A stretch of 64,000 bases of DNA from Elymus sibiricus (Eukaryota; Streptophyta; Magnoliopsida; Poales; Poaceae), in assembly GCA_039707655.1 (NCBI GenBank), contig CM077672.1:458778390-458842389 (forward strand), written 5' to 3'. The notes under the pieces are model-generated. The model made no database searches, was not told where the DNA came from, and worked only from the letters and a program-made list of their open reading frames with translations. The stretch's first letter is position 1; each line of letters begins with the position of its first letter. Below are positions 23,926-33,956 of the stretch, in pieces. Both the position numbers and the translations under genes were made by a program.

Positions 23926-24712
23926 GAAAATTACATCGAGATTCTAATATCACTGAACGATCACTACTATCGCCAGAACGAGCCGGCGACGCGCCGCTGT
24001 CGCCTCTCCTCTACCAGAGCCGGCTTGACCTTGTCAATGACTGTCAGGAAGTCTCCGCGCACGTGCCCCTAAGGACCAGCGGCCTGGAGTCGTAGTCGCC
24101 GCCGTTGAACCCTTGCATGGATCTGAAGCACCTGACACCAAATCTCGCCACATGACGAGAAACCTAACCTCACCTTCTCAAGGAGACGGCAGGAATCTAC
24201 GCCGGAGCTCCGTCAATTGCGTCCAGACGGACGAACTCGAGGAGGATCAGAGCTCGAAAGACAAACATGAAGAAGAAGCGCCGCCATCTGTTCGAGCGAC
24301 ACACCTATGAGGACTAAAAAACCACCTAAACTACTAACCGGAGCGAAGGCACCGGAATTCCCCTCCCTGCCACCGGCCGTCGGAGCGGCTGACAGAGGGG
24401 AGGCGAATCCACGGGCTCGCTGATGAAGTCTGGATGGGAGAGCTTGCCCTAGCCGCCTAGCATTAGGGGAGGAAAATGAGAGAATTTGTTAATTATGAGT
24501 TTGGGGTCAACCGACTAACATAAAATTTATTTTGGGTGGATTGACATGTAGCCGGTCCCTACAGAAAAGCACATCACTAATGTTCATAAAAATCCACAGA
24601 AAAACGGAAATCTCCATGTTTCTTCTTCACATCAACCATTTCTTTTTTTTCAATTTTTTTTCCTCAACATGGAGTGCCAAGGGCCAGTTCGTTAGAAAGC
24701 TGTTTGGCTTGG
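23926..24712. other. Unassigned moderately GC-rich stretch
   Basis: No gene recognised. On the minus strand 24480-23930 reads like untranslated leader sequence of a grass LINE or gene (TCC, GGCG and CTCCGGC-rich), but no poly(A), TSD or conserved frame was found. 24500-24712 is AT-rich. Confidence 0.3.
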
Positions 24713-24715
24713 TTA

Positions 24716-25944
24716 GGGCATCTCCACCGCCGACCCTCAAACCACCCGCATACGTCCGGACCATGCGGAAGCCATCCAACGCGGGCCTGTATCGGTCCGC
24801 AGGGTGGTCCAAACGCACTTTCTCCCGCAAAGTGGAGGCAAAGTGGGGGGGGGGGGGGGGGGTTGCGGGAGTCCGGACAGAAGCCACGTTCGACTCCGAC
24901 ACCCCAGGCCCACTAAATCCGCCCTCCCGGTCCAATTTTCTTCCACTCCGCCACTTCTCCCCTTTGCTTTGCATCCGCAACCTCCACCTCCGCCGCCGGC
25001 GCTGTACCTCTCCGGCCGCCACACAGGCATTGCCGGACGTTCGCAACCAGCACCGACACGCCCGCTCGCCGTTTACGACGGCGCTGTCCACCCTGGAGCC
25101 GTTTGTACCCAGGTAAACTCCGCCACCCTGTCGACAACCTCCATGGCGGCCACCATGCCCGGCAGGTGTTCGGTCAAATGCCATTTAGCTTATTTTCGGA
25201 CGCCATGTCGTTTTTTCATAGTAAGAAGGATGGCGGGGTACTCGACCATGGAGGATGAGTTGTTGTGGGATGCGTGGTGGACCGTATCAGCGGATTTCGT
25301 AGGCAGGAGCAGAGGGGGGGGCTTCTGGCAGCAAGTGCATGAATCGTTTTACGCACGAAAGCACATTGCGCCCTATGACATGCACATCATCCATGATCGC
25401 AATATGAGGTCGTTATCGTATCAATGATACACCATCTAGACCATCGTCACCAAGTTTTGTCACGTAGTTGCTCAGCTGGAGGCAAGATGACCATTGCACG
25501 CGGCAGAGGAGGAGATCGTAAGTTTTGCTTCTTCTTGCTCAACTTGTTGATTGAATCATTTATTCACTCAATGTTGCTCTACACATTGTGTAGCCCGTAC
25601 GCGCTGCCGTGATGTACCACAAGACAGAGGGACGACCATTTATGTACATACACTGTTGGATGAAGCTGAAGAGGCAGTATGTGCGGGACGACATGATCCG
25701 TTGAAAAACTTGTTGGACATCGAATTTGAGACATTGTTGTACTACACTTATTTGCATGCTATGTATGGATGATTTGTGCTATTTCCTTTTCATTTGATGA
25801 ATACCAGCCGGTTTGCATGAATTTCGTCCGCTAAGTCAAAACCCGGCTTGAAATGTATGCGGGCAGCGTTGTATGACGGCCTCCCGCATCCGTATCCGCG
25901 GACGGATGTGGGAGGAAATTTGCGGGTCGCCGTTGGATATGCCC
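24716..25944 (+). mobile_element. PIF/Harbinger-type derivative
   Basis: The termini GGGCATCTCCACCGCCGACC (24716) and GGGTCGCCGTTGGATATGCCC (ending 25944) are inverted repeats with a few mismatches. TTA on each side (24713-24715 and 25945-25947) is the 3-bp duplication typical of PIF/Harbinger. A G18 run lies at 24845-24862. Inside is a decayed ORF1-like gene and no recognisable DDE transposase, so the copy is non-autonomous. Confidence 0.8.
25228..25790 (+). pseudogene. Harbinger ORF1 (Myb/SANT-like) pseudogene
   Basis: The frame from 25231 begins MAGYSTMEDELLWDAWWTVS and continues GGGFWQQVHESFYARKHIAP, then DMHIIHDRNMRSLSYQ. This is the tryptophan-spaced Myb/trihelix-like fold of the DNA-binding partner protein of PIF/Harbinger transposases. 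After a TGA at about 25426 the conserved IVTKFCHVVAQLEA continues in frame beyond two stops. A further block with EGRPFMYIHCWMKLK follows near 25625. Stops and frame changes make it non-functional. In an active element ORF1 escorts the transposase to the termini. Confidence 0.65.
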
Positions 25945-26016
25945 TTATCATCTTTTTTGTTGTTGTCAAGAAGTCCTGCATCAAGCCACGCATGCATGCA
26001 GCCGTCAACTTCAGCC

Positions 26017-26237
26017 ATTTGGTAATAATTAAGAAGATGATATCCTTGACAGGATTTTGTAATTAATGGTCGTTGACTTGCTAGTCATGAATGCCGCCGT
26101 CAACTGAAACTGTAACAATATTTTTTACCAAATTTTACAGGCTTTGGGGTTTTTACTCGGTGAATTTTTGAATGACCAAATCTTACAAAGGTTTTGCCCT
26201 AAAAGAAAGTCTTACAAAGATTTGGTAATAATTAAGA
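26017..26237. repeat. 185-bp segment flanked by an 18-bp direct repeat
   Basis: ATTTGGTAATAATTAAGA occurs at 26017-26034 and 26220-26237. The segment between includes 26050-26190, which is homologous to 41872-41990 upstream of the receptor-kinase pseudogene. The 18-bp repeat could be a TSD, though the segment has no poly(A) tail. Confidence 0.55.
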
Positions 26238-26270
26238 CTAGTAGAATGCCCGTGCGTTGCCACGGGCCAT
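26238..26270 (-). mobile_element. 3' terminus of a Helitron
   Basis: On the minus strand the sequence is a perfect 7-bp-stem hairpin (GCCCGTG-GCAACG-CACGGGC, 26248-26267), then ATTCTA, then CTAG followed by host T. This is the hairpin-plus-CTRR signature of a Helitron end inserted between A and T. The element would extend to higher coordinates; its 5' TC end was not located, so only the terminus is annotated. Confidence 0.5.
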
Positions 26271-28041
26271 GGATATATTTTTTTGTCGGTTGCATATATA
26301 AATAATGCATGTACAAATGTCGCATGTATAGAAATGATAGCCAGTAACAATGGAGAAGTAATTGAAATCCGCTTCACTTGCGATGTACGTTGACAATAAA
26401 ATATAATAGAACAATGTGTACAGAGAGCAATGACCCAACTAATTATCAATTACAAACTACGATCTACTTGATGCATTTAAGATATTTTCATATAGTGTGA
26501 GGAATGATCTCTTCGTCTTCATCTACCTGGTATATTGTGAGTCACATCCCGATTTTAGTGAGCTATAAATGTAGGCTACCTATAGATCGCTTTGTTTGTA
26601 TTTTCTCAAAAAATGACTTGTTAGGCTATGTGTCATTTATGTCACCACATAGCAGTTGCTCCTTTCTTGAAGTGAAAAAAAAGCAGCCACTCCTCTCACC
26701 CACTCACTGCACAACCTCCTCCTGCTCTTCCTCCATGGCCAGCAAGCCACCAGGTGTCTCCACATCTCATCTCCCCGCCATGACGTCGTCGCTGCCATCT
26801 CTCCCTCACACCTTCCTTCCACGCCATGGCGAAGCCCACATCCTCCTTTCCGCACCGCCTCCCCTACCTTCCATGGTGACATCCACCCGCTCCTCTCACC
26901 GTCATGGTGTCGTTCTGCAACGCCTGCCTCTAGTCAGGTGGTATGCTTTGACTGCGTGCTCTTCGGCGGGCATTCGTATCTTGACTCTACTCAATTGGTT
27001 TTTTGACTGGCTTCCCTTCTGCGGGCGTTCATCTCTCACCTCTCCTCAATTGTCAACTTTTGCCTTGCTGCCCTTTGGCTCGCATTACACTCTTCATTAA
27101 TTTTATTTTGTCTAGCTGCTCTTCAATGTGCATTCATTTCCTCTCTCTTCTCGGGTGTTAGCCTATCTCGTCGTGCTTCATCATGGTTCCATCTTTGTTG
27201 ATTTTTGTCTTGTGTAAGACTTGCATTGGAAGCAATATGTTTATCACCACTTGGTGTACCTTGAGGTGATGTAGGGTTTTCTGCATGGCCAAGACCAAGA
27301 CCCAGATTTGAAGCAATATGCCCAACACAGGGTTAGACCGAATGAATCTGAATCAATATATAACCATACTCCATTGGGAAAAAAAATGTCATGTGAAAGG
27401 GTGATACCATTTGATGTTTCTACATGCTCTCTTGGCTCCAATTCTATGAGGGTACTGGTTGTGGAATGCCTTATATCTAATTTGGTGGATGGTTCACATA
27501 TGGACATACCAGATCACAGTAGCGCACAAACTGGTAAGATTATTGCAAGCTCAGATACAAATTGTAATTATGTCTACACATTTTGATAGAAAATACCGTA
27601 CTATTTTCTCCTTATAAGCAAATGTCCCATGGATAATGATTAACGACCTTTGAACCTTCTCATAACAAACAAAGAAAAATAGTTAGTTCCTGAAATGGTG
27701 GTAGCACTAACTATTTTTCTTTGTCCTTTCATAATAAACATAGAAAATACTTAGAAAGAATTTTATCAGTTACTTGTTAAATCAACAATGCATAGAGTGG
27801 AAACACCAGTCAAGTCATTCACATTACCAAATTAGGAAGTGGACAAAAAATAAATATACACATAAGGACATATCAAAGACTTGTATAAGTGGCTATGTGA
27901 AATATGCAAGTCATATGGGGTAATTTACAGCACCAATAGAAGCCAAGTTTTCAGAAGAAAGATGGATACCGATTGAAGCATGTACTGTTTTTAGGCTCCA
28001 GCCTTGTATCGTTGCTCTTCCGACCGCAGGTAATTTAGAGA
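26271..28041. other. Unassigned, probably Helitron body and flank
   Basis: No gene is recognised. 26690-27100 is CT-rich with a 198-codon plus-strand frame of low complexity (S, P, T, L), unlike a conserved protein. 27308-27586 has a 92-codon frame without recognisable motifs. 27600-28000 is AT-rich. Captured gene fragments are possible if this is Helitron interior. Confidence 0.3.
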
Positions 28042-28141
28042 GTTGAAGCTTTTCACCATGCTGGTTGAAGCTTTTTTCACCGCAGGTTGAAGCTTTTCCT
28101 AAGCCGGTTGAAGCTTTTTTCCACTGTTGAAGCTTTTTCCC
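28042..28141. repeat. GTTGAAGCTTTT minisatellite, left part
   Basis: Five copies of GTTGAAGCTTTT spaced about 20-28 bp. It continues at 32165-32410 after the LTR element, so the retrotransposon landed inside or beside this array. Confidence 0.8.
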
Positions 28142-28200
28142 CTGCCACCCAGCATCGCCGCGCACTGGTTGTATCATCTCCGGTCGTCGCTTACAACACT

Positions 28201-29065
28201 TGATATGGGGTGTCCCGATCTTCTCAGTAAGCGGCGGTGGTGATGATGATGGTGTAGGATAACTTGTATGTCGCCGATGAACTCTCCCTCGCTTGATCCC
28301 TGATGCCAATGCAAAAGGTCTCAACCCTTTGGATATTCACAACGTCACACACTTGCGCACGCAGCCGTCGACCACGAACGGTTAGAATTGCAATATACTA
28401 ATTCCCAATGGAACAGCAGATCACACTTGACTTGCAGTATATAATCACCAGATCGATACGAATTGGTGATGAGGATTCAAGATGAATGCTTACAAGCAAT
28501 CTCATGAACTAGGGTTTATCTTAAACGTGGTCTAACTCTGACTAACCCTAAGGAAGAGTATTTATATCCTAAGATAGGTTGAGGGGGTACACGGGCCGTC
28601 AGCCCAAAAAGTCTGCGCGCAGGCAGCACGGTAGTACTGCTTGAGCATGCGGTACTACCGCTCCAAGCGGTACTACCGCTTAAGTTCCGCTCTACTACCG
28701 GTTAGCTCGAAAAGATACCAGTAGTTTTTACGGTAGTAGGGGCGGTAGTACCGCCTCAAGCGGTACTACCGCTGGGGTGGGGCGGTACTACCGCCCTGGG
28801 AGTTGCAGAAGCCTCCTCCCAGCTCAGCTGCATTGCCTCCTTGCTCTCCTTCTTGCCCCAAGTTGCTCCTTGCGCCATGCCTTCCTCTCCAATGTACCTA
28901 ATGACACATACACACAAGGATTTAGGCAGTATAAAGCTCTCATCAAAATAATTGGCATTATCAACTAAGAGAGAATTCACCTGTTGTTCATCATTGGCTA
29001 GGCTTAATATTTCCTTCCAGCTGAGACAATTAGAATCATCGTATTCATAGAATATATCCTCATCA
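28201..29065 (-). repeat. 3' LTR of the young element
   Basis: 865 bp. It contains a TATA-like box (ATATAAATA on the minus strand, about 28558-28567), a cluster of GCGGTACTACCGC palindromes at 28640-28800, and the last 103 codons of the internal ORF. Confidence 0.95.
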
Positions 29066-30099
29066 TCCTCCCTTTCTTCAAGAAAAGCCGTCCTCGGCTT
29101 TGGGTAAGCTGAAAATGGCAGAAACAAAAAGAACAACGTGTACGCATAATATATGTATAGATAACGTGTTGTATCATTTTTGTTGTCATGAAAAAGATGC
29201 CCAGTATGCAATATGCAACTTAAATTGCAAGTATAAGTGAAGTTCATATAGTCATGACCAGAATGAGGAACACACATGTACAATGTCTTATTGTTTAGTA
29301 TTAAGTCCAAAGTCCTCACAGAAGATCGATGATCAAATGTGCTATAAGCAAGGTCAAACCAGTCCAAAATATGCAAAGGTACATATATTGGATACCATGC
29401 TTCAACTGTGCCACGCTGATATATAGAACAAACGTAGGTATGTTCTTCAAAAGCAACCTGGATATCACAAGAAACAACACTAGGAGTAGACATGATTACG
29501 TTAGGTGAAACCTGACTTGTCTCATTAACATGTACTCCCAAGATTGTGTGATCACGCAAATGCTCATTATTAACTATGGGAATAACAGGTGGACAGAGAT
29601 TTTGACGTCTAACCTTCTGAAAATCCTTAAGTCGTGTATGTGCTAACCAAGTGTGCTTATTATGCCAAAAGAATACAGGATCGGTCTGAGCACTATCAAA
29701 TTTAACCTTATGCTTATCACACCAAGGTTTTCCCAACAAAACGTGACAACAATTAAGTGTTCTAGGAAGGACATCACAGCGCATGCTAACAGTGTAGCCA
29801 TAAATGGTGATAGGAACATAAGCACGATGAGTAATTGGAAATGCCTCATCATAAGCAGCTAACGTATATGGCACAAGTTTGGTATATTTACGCAACTGTA
29901 GCTTGTTAACAACATCAATACTGACCAAGTTTGTGAGAGAATAATTATCAAGGATCACTGCAGCAGGTCTACCTTCGATGTCTGCAGTAAAGTGGAACAA
30001 ACCTGAATCAGGATGTACACCAAGATCTTCCTCCTCCCAGAATGCATCACTGCACAAAAACTGTAATGGTAATGGCTTGTCCTTGAGAGGATTCACCAT
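28756..30099 (-). CDS. Retropepsin-like ORF (447 aa) reading from the interior into the 3' LTR
   Basis: This is an open frame of 447 codons on the minus strand starting with ATG at 30099. Residues about 38-155 align by eye with the gypsy pepsin-like protease: IEGRPAAVILDNYS (family IDGGS-type active site), then a VPITIYGYTV strand, CDVLPRTLNCCHVLLGKPW (family CDVxPxxxxHxLLGRPW), and a dimer-like tail. The catalytic Asp is kept but the following residues are N-Y-S, not G-G-S or T/S-G, so activity is doubtful. Residues about 330-345 form a hydrophobic Y/F/L segment. The last 103 residues are encoded by the LTR and include an acidic stretch (EEREDDEDIFYEYDD). No nucleic-acid-binding or polymerase domain is present. 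It may be a relic kept open by youth rather than selection. Confidence 0.7.
   Translation of the reverse strand: MVNPLKDKPLPLQFLCSDAFWEEEDLGVHPDSGLFHFTADIEGRPAAVILDNYSLTNLVSIDVVNKLQLRKYTKLVPYTLAAYDEAFPITHRAYVPITIYGYTVSMRCDVLPRTLNCCHVLLGKPWCDKHKVKFDSAQTDPVFFWHNKHTWLAHTRLKDFQKVRRQNLCPPVIPIVNNEHLRDHTILGVHVNETSQVSPNVIMSTPSVVSCDIQVAFEEHTYVCSIYQRGTVEAWYPIYVPLHILDWFDLAYSTFDHRSSVRTLDLILNNKTLYMCVPHSGHDYMNFTYTCNLSCILHTGHLFHDNKNDTTRYLYIYYAYTLFFLFLPFSAYPKPRTAFLEEREDDEDIFYEYDDSNCLSWKEILSLANDEQQVNSLLVDNANYFDESFILPKSLCVCVIRYIGEEGMAQGATWGKKESKEAMQLSWEEASATPRAVVPPHPSGSTA
29066..29079 (-). other. Polypurine tract of the young element
   Basis: GAAGAAAGGGAGGA on the minus strand ends exactly at the LTR start TGATGAGG. 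Confidence 0.75.
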
Positions 30100-31275
30100 T
30101 ATTAGTACATAAAAAGTATAGCAGATGTATATGGTGTACTCTCACAACTCACTCAAAAACTGACAAGAAAAGGAAATCTTACCGTTCCAAAGTGAATAGC
30201 AATGCGTACCCGTTCGGATGGAAGACTAGTGCACAGATGTGATGAAGTGAATATCCGGGTATGAGAGCAATCACACGACAAACCAGGGTATATGGTGGAG
30301 CTTGGTTGGGATACCTAACAACACCAATTCACAAATCCTAGTGCTGATCGTGTGATACAAAAAGACCCACGGAAACTCACACGGTGGAGATAAATGGGGC
30401 AATTGCAACTCTGAAAATGAGCTCAAATTTGATGTATGTGTCGGAGGAATGCTCGTGTTGCAATGCACAGGGAGAGACGCTAGCAAAAAGCTCAAAAACA
30501 GGGCACAAGATTGCTCAATTCTACAAGTGCAAACAGCAAGATAATAAATACAGCACTGCAATAGATAGCAACAACTTCCGGCCACTTTTTCTCTCGTTTC
30601 TTTTTGTCTCTCTGTTTTTTTTTTTTTTTTTTTTTGATACGCCTTTTTTTTTTCTCTCTCTTTTTTTTTTTTTTTTCACAGCAGGTCACGTGAACAGTAA
30701 CGTGAACAGTACCACGGGATTTTTTTTTCCCTTTTTTTTTTTTTTGAGACTTGAGCAACAAACAACAAATCTGATCTTGCCAATCGCAAAGATGCACTTA
30801 CCAAAAACCTAGATGAGCAGCCCGTAGAGCATAAGGATATGCTAGTCTCAATAGGAAAGTGCTACGCAAAGGAAAGATTGGCTTGTCTATGGCTCACAAA
30901 AGGAAAGACTCGATTTAACTCGGATTGGAAAAAGGAAACCGGAAAGAAAACGCTAAAGGAAAATCCTAGACGCGATTCCGACGAACACAAGAATAAAAAG
31001 ACGCCGACGAACACAAGAACAAAAAGACGCCGACGAACACAAGAACAAAAAGACGCGGATCAGAACAAAACCCTAGACACCGACTAGATGACACGGATGA
31101 CAAAGTGACGCAAAAAGAAAGACACAACGACCAGCAACTAAAACTTGGAAACGATGCAATCTAGGCGATGGCAAAAACCCTAACCCTAATCTTTTTGTGA
31201 GGCTTTTTCTGGATAGGATGAAACACAGAACTAATCTACGGATGATTTGGTGGATGCTTACCGAGGAAACGCTGG
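30100..31275 (-). other. Non-coding leader of the young element
   Basis: No Gag-like frame. The T/A-homopolymer stretches at 30613-30750 create spurious ORFs. Short AGACGCCGACGAACACAAGAAC-like repeats lie at about 30980-31050. Confidence 0.6.
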
Positions 31276-31289
31276 ATATCTGATACCAA
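31275..31289 (-). other. Primer-binding site (initiator Met-tRNA type)
   Basis: The minus strand reads CTTGGTATCAGATATCC; TGGTATCAGA matches the start of the usual plant TGGTATCAGAGC site, 2 nt inside the LTR end CATATCA. Confidence 0.7.
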
Positions 31290-31291
31290 GA

Positions 31292-32156
31292 TGATATGGG
31301 GTGTCCCGATCTTCTCAGTAAGCGGCGGTGGTGATGATGATGGTGTAGGATAACTTGTATGTCGCCGATGAACTCTCCCTCGCTTGATCCCTGATGCCAA
31401 TGCAAAAGGTCTCAACCCTTTGGATATTCACAACGTCACACACTTGCGCACGCAGCCGTCGACCACGAACGGTTAGAATTGCAATATACTAATTCCCAAT
31501 GGAACAGCAGATCACACTTGACTTGCAGTATATAATCACCAGATCGATACGAATTGGTGATGAGGATTCAAGATGAATGCTTACAAGCAATCTCATGAAC
31601 TAGGGTTTATCTTAAACGTGGTCTAACTCTGACTAACCCTAAGGAAGAGTATTTATATCCTAAGATAGGTTGAGGGGGTACACGGGCCGTCAGCCCAAAA
31701 AGTCTGCGCGCAGGCAGCACGGTAGTACTGCTTGAGCATGCGGTACTACCGCTCCAAGCGGTACTACCGCTTAAGTTCCGCTCTACTACCGGTTAGCTCG
31801 AAAAGATACCAGTAGTTTTTACGGTAGTAGGGGCGGTAGTACCGCCTCAAGCGGTACTACCGCTGGGGTGGGGCGGTACTACCGCCCTGGGAGTTGCAGA
31901 AGCCTCCTCCCAGCTCAGCTGCATTGCCTCCTTGCTCTCCTTCTTGCCCCAAGTTGCTCCTTGCGCCATGCCTTCCTCTCCAATGTACCTAATGACACAT
32001 ACACACAAGGATTTAGGCAGTATAAAGCTCTCATCAAAATAATTGGCATTATCAACTAAGAGAGAATTCACCTGTTGTTCATCATTGGCTAGGCTTAATA
32101 TTTCCTTCCAGCTGAGACAATTAGAATCATCGTATTCATAGAATATATCCTCATCA
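31292..32156 (-). repeat. 5' LTR of the young element
   Basis: 865 bp, apparently identical to 28201-29065, including the palindrome cluster (about 31735-31890) and the TATA-like box (31650-31657). Confidence 0.95.
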
Positions 32157-32164
32157 ACACTGTA

Positions 32165-32410
32165 GGTCGCCGGTTGAAGCTTTCATATGAGAGTATGGTC
32201 GTAGCTTTTTCAGTTCGTGGTGGTTCGGTTGAAACGTTTTTAAACTATGGTTGAAGCTTTCATATAAACTGTTGTAGCTCTTTAGTCGCACTATGGTCCA
32301 GTTGAAGCTTTATATACCGTCGTTTGAAGCTTTCAAATCAACGGTGGAAGCTTTTACGAGAACGGTGGAAGCTTTATATACCGTCGTTTGAAACTTCCAA
32401 ATCAACGATG
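32165..32410. repeat. GTTGAAGCTTT minisatellite, right part
   Basis: About seven diverged copies of G(T/G)TGAAGCTTT with a repeated TATATACCGTCGTTTGAA block (32310-32400). It continues the array at 28042-28141. Confidence 0.75.
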
Positions 32411-33940
32411 GGCGCTCGTGTCCCGCGCGACGCACGATCGAGACGATCGCAAGGCTCGCGTGCAACCGGCCCAATCTTTGACCGGCCACCCGGCCACAAA
32501 CATTACCCAAAAAACTTTGGCGTACAAGAAAGCATTTCAGGGGGAGAACTGCAGCAAATTAAAGGATGGTGCCACTTTTTGTGGTAATGGCCTTGTTGCA
32601 TGTGCCTAAGCCATGAATCGAATTACCAGGATAGGAGGTGGAAGAGCTCAGTCCTGTACTATACAGCCAAGTAGTACACTGAGATCAAAGAATATGGATA
32701 TCCAGATTCCATCACTCCCTACTTGCAAGCCTGCTGCTGGTTTTCCGTAGCATTTTTTGAACCCTGGCTCTGCCAGCACAAATTTGTTCATCAGAAACAT
32801 TCTCTCGTATTTTCCTATTCTCCAGTTCAAAAACCACTGGTGTTTTACAAGGAGCAAAAGTTTCCAATCAGAAAGCCATTTCTTTTTATCTCCAAACATG
32901 ACTCTTGCATAAGTTATATTAGTATCCGATTAAGATGAATTTTTTCAAGGCACCAAAACAAGAACTGGGTGAAGACGACAATAATAGATATCATCACAGA
33001 AATGTGTCATCAATTCTAGGTTACATTCTATCATGTATCTCAGTTTGTCACAATAAGTAAATTCTAAAATGCAGATATCATTACAGAAAATGAAGCATAC
33101 ATCTTATTCAGTAGAGGGTTCCTTTTCTCCCAGTTTACACTTTCTCCTTGGTATCCAAAAGATTCTCAAACTGAGGTGAGTCCTAATCAGTGTAATTAGC
33201 TTGTTTTTGTTGAAACTTCCATACATATCATTGACATATTTCAACGGTCATACACAACTTGCACTGTTTTAGACAACAAGCCTCTGCCCTTCACCCCTCC
33301 ATGCACACAACACCATGATGGTATTATGCCTTCCCGACTGGGACATGAATTCTCTCATCGTCTCTCAATTTTTTTTAGATCTTTGTTTGTACTCAAAAGC
33401 TGAAATGGCACCCTCAAACTTAGAGAAGGATCATGTGGCTTTGGGTGTGACCACCAAAAAGAAACAGAATACATGAAAAGATAAAATTAACGTACATAAA
33501 GACTAAAATGGTAAAATAATAGTATCATTTTTGTTGTTTCTATTTTCCTATGGGTATCATTTTTGTTGTTTCTATTTTCCTATGGGCGTAGACAACCAAA
33601 TTAGATCAAATATCCACCTACAGTATAAAGAATATGAAGTTGAAGTTGTCATGGTGCAGTGAGAATGAATACTCAGATCATTAGGATCATATATGCCAGC
33701 TAAATGTAAAGTTTAGTTTTAATGCCAACCACAAATCTACTGGAAGGGCATCTGTTCATGGATGTTATGTAGCTTTTAACAATAACAAAAATACGGGGAT
33801 AAGATTGTACCTCAAAGATTGGCCAAGCAACAAACTTTCAGTTGTCGGTAGAAACGCAGTTGACGTCGCAAAAGAAATCATCTTCTTGGTCCAGCACATA
33901 GGAGAAATTTACCACAAGAGCATCTTATCCTTAGTGATCC
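32411..33940. other. Unassigned AT-rich spacer
   Basis: No gene recognised. A 30-bp tandem duplication around GTATCATTTTTGTTGTTTC lies at 33520-33582. The stretch could be intron of the candidate minus-strand locus to the right. Confidence 0.3.
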
Positions 33941-33956
33941 AAGTTCTTCTCTTGCA

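Larger units (their letters stand above)
28201..32156 (-). mobile_element. Complete young non-autonomous LTR retrotransposon (3956 bp)
   Basis: Two 865-bp LTRs (28201-29065 and 31292-32156) bound a 2226-bp interior. On the minus strand the LTR is TGATGAGG...CATATCA. The 5-bp duplication ACACT flanks it (28196-28200 and 32157-32161). The primer site next to the right LTR contains TGGTATCAGA (Met-initiator-tRNA type). The polypurine tract GAAGAAAGGGAGGA abuts the left LTR. I found no difference between the LTRs when reading them side by side, so insertion is very recent. The interior has only one protease-like ORF and no Gag, reverse transcriptase or integrase, so enzymes must be supplied in trans. 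Confidence 0.93.

Noticed and set aside
24627..25184. 185- and 194-codon overlapping ORFs
   Set aside because: They span the Harbinger left end and a G18 run, conflict on both strands, and show no conserved motif.
26504..27100. 198-codon plus-strand ORF
   Set aside because: S/P/T/L-rich low complexity in a CT-rich stretch, with no recognisable domain.
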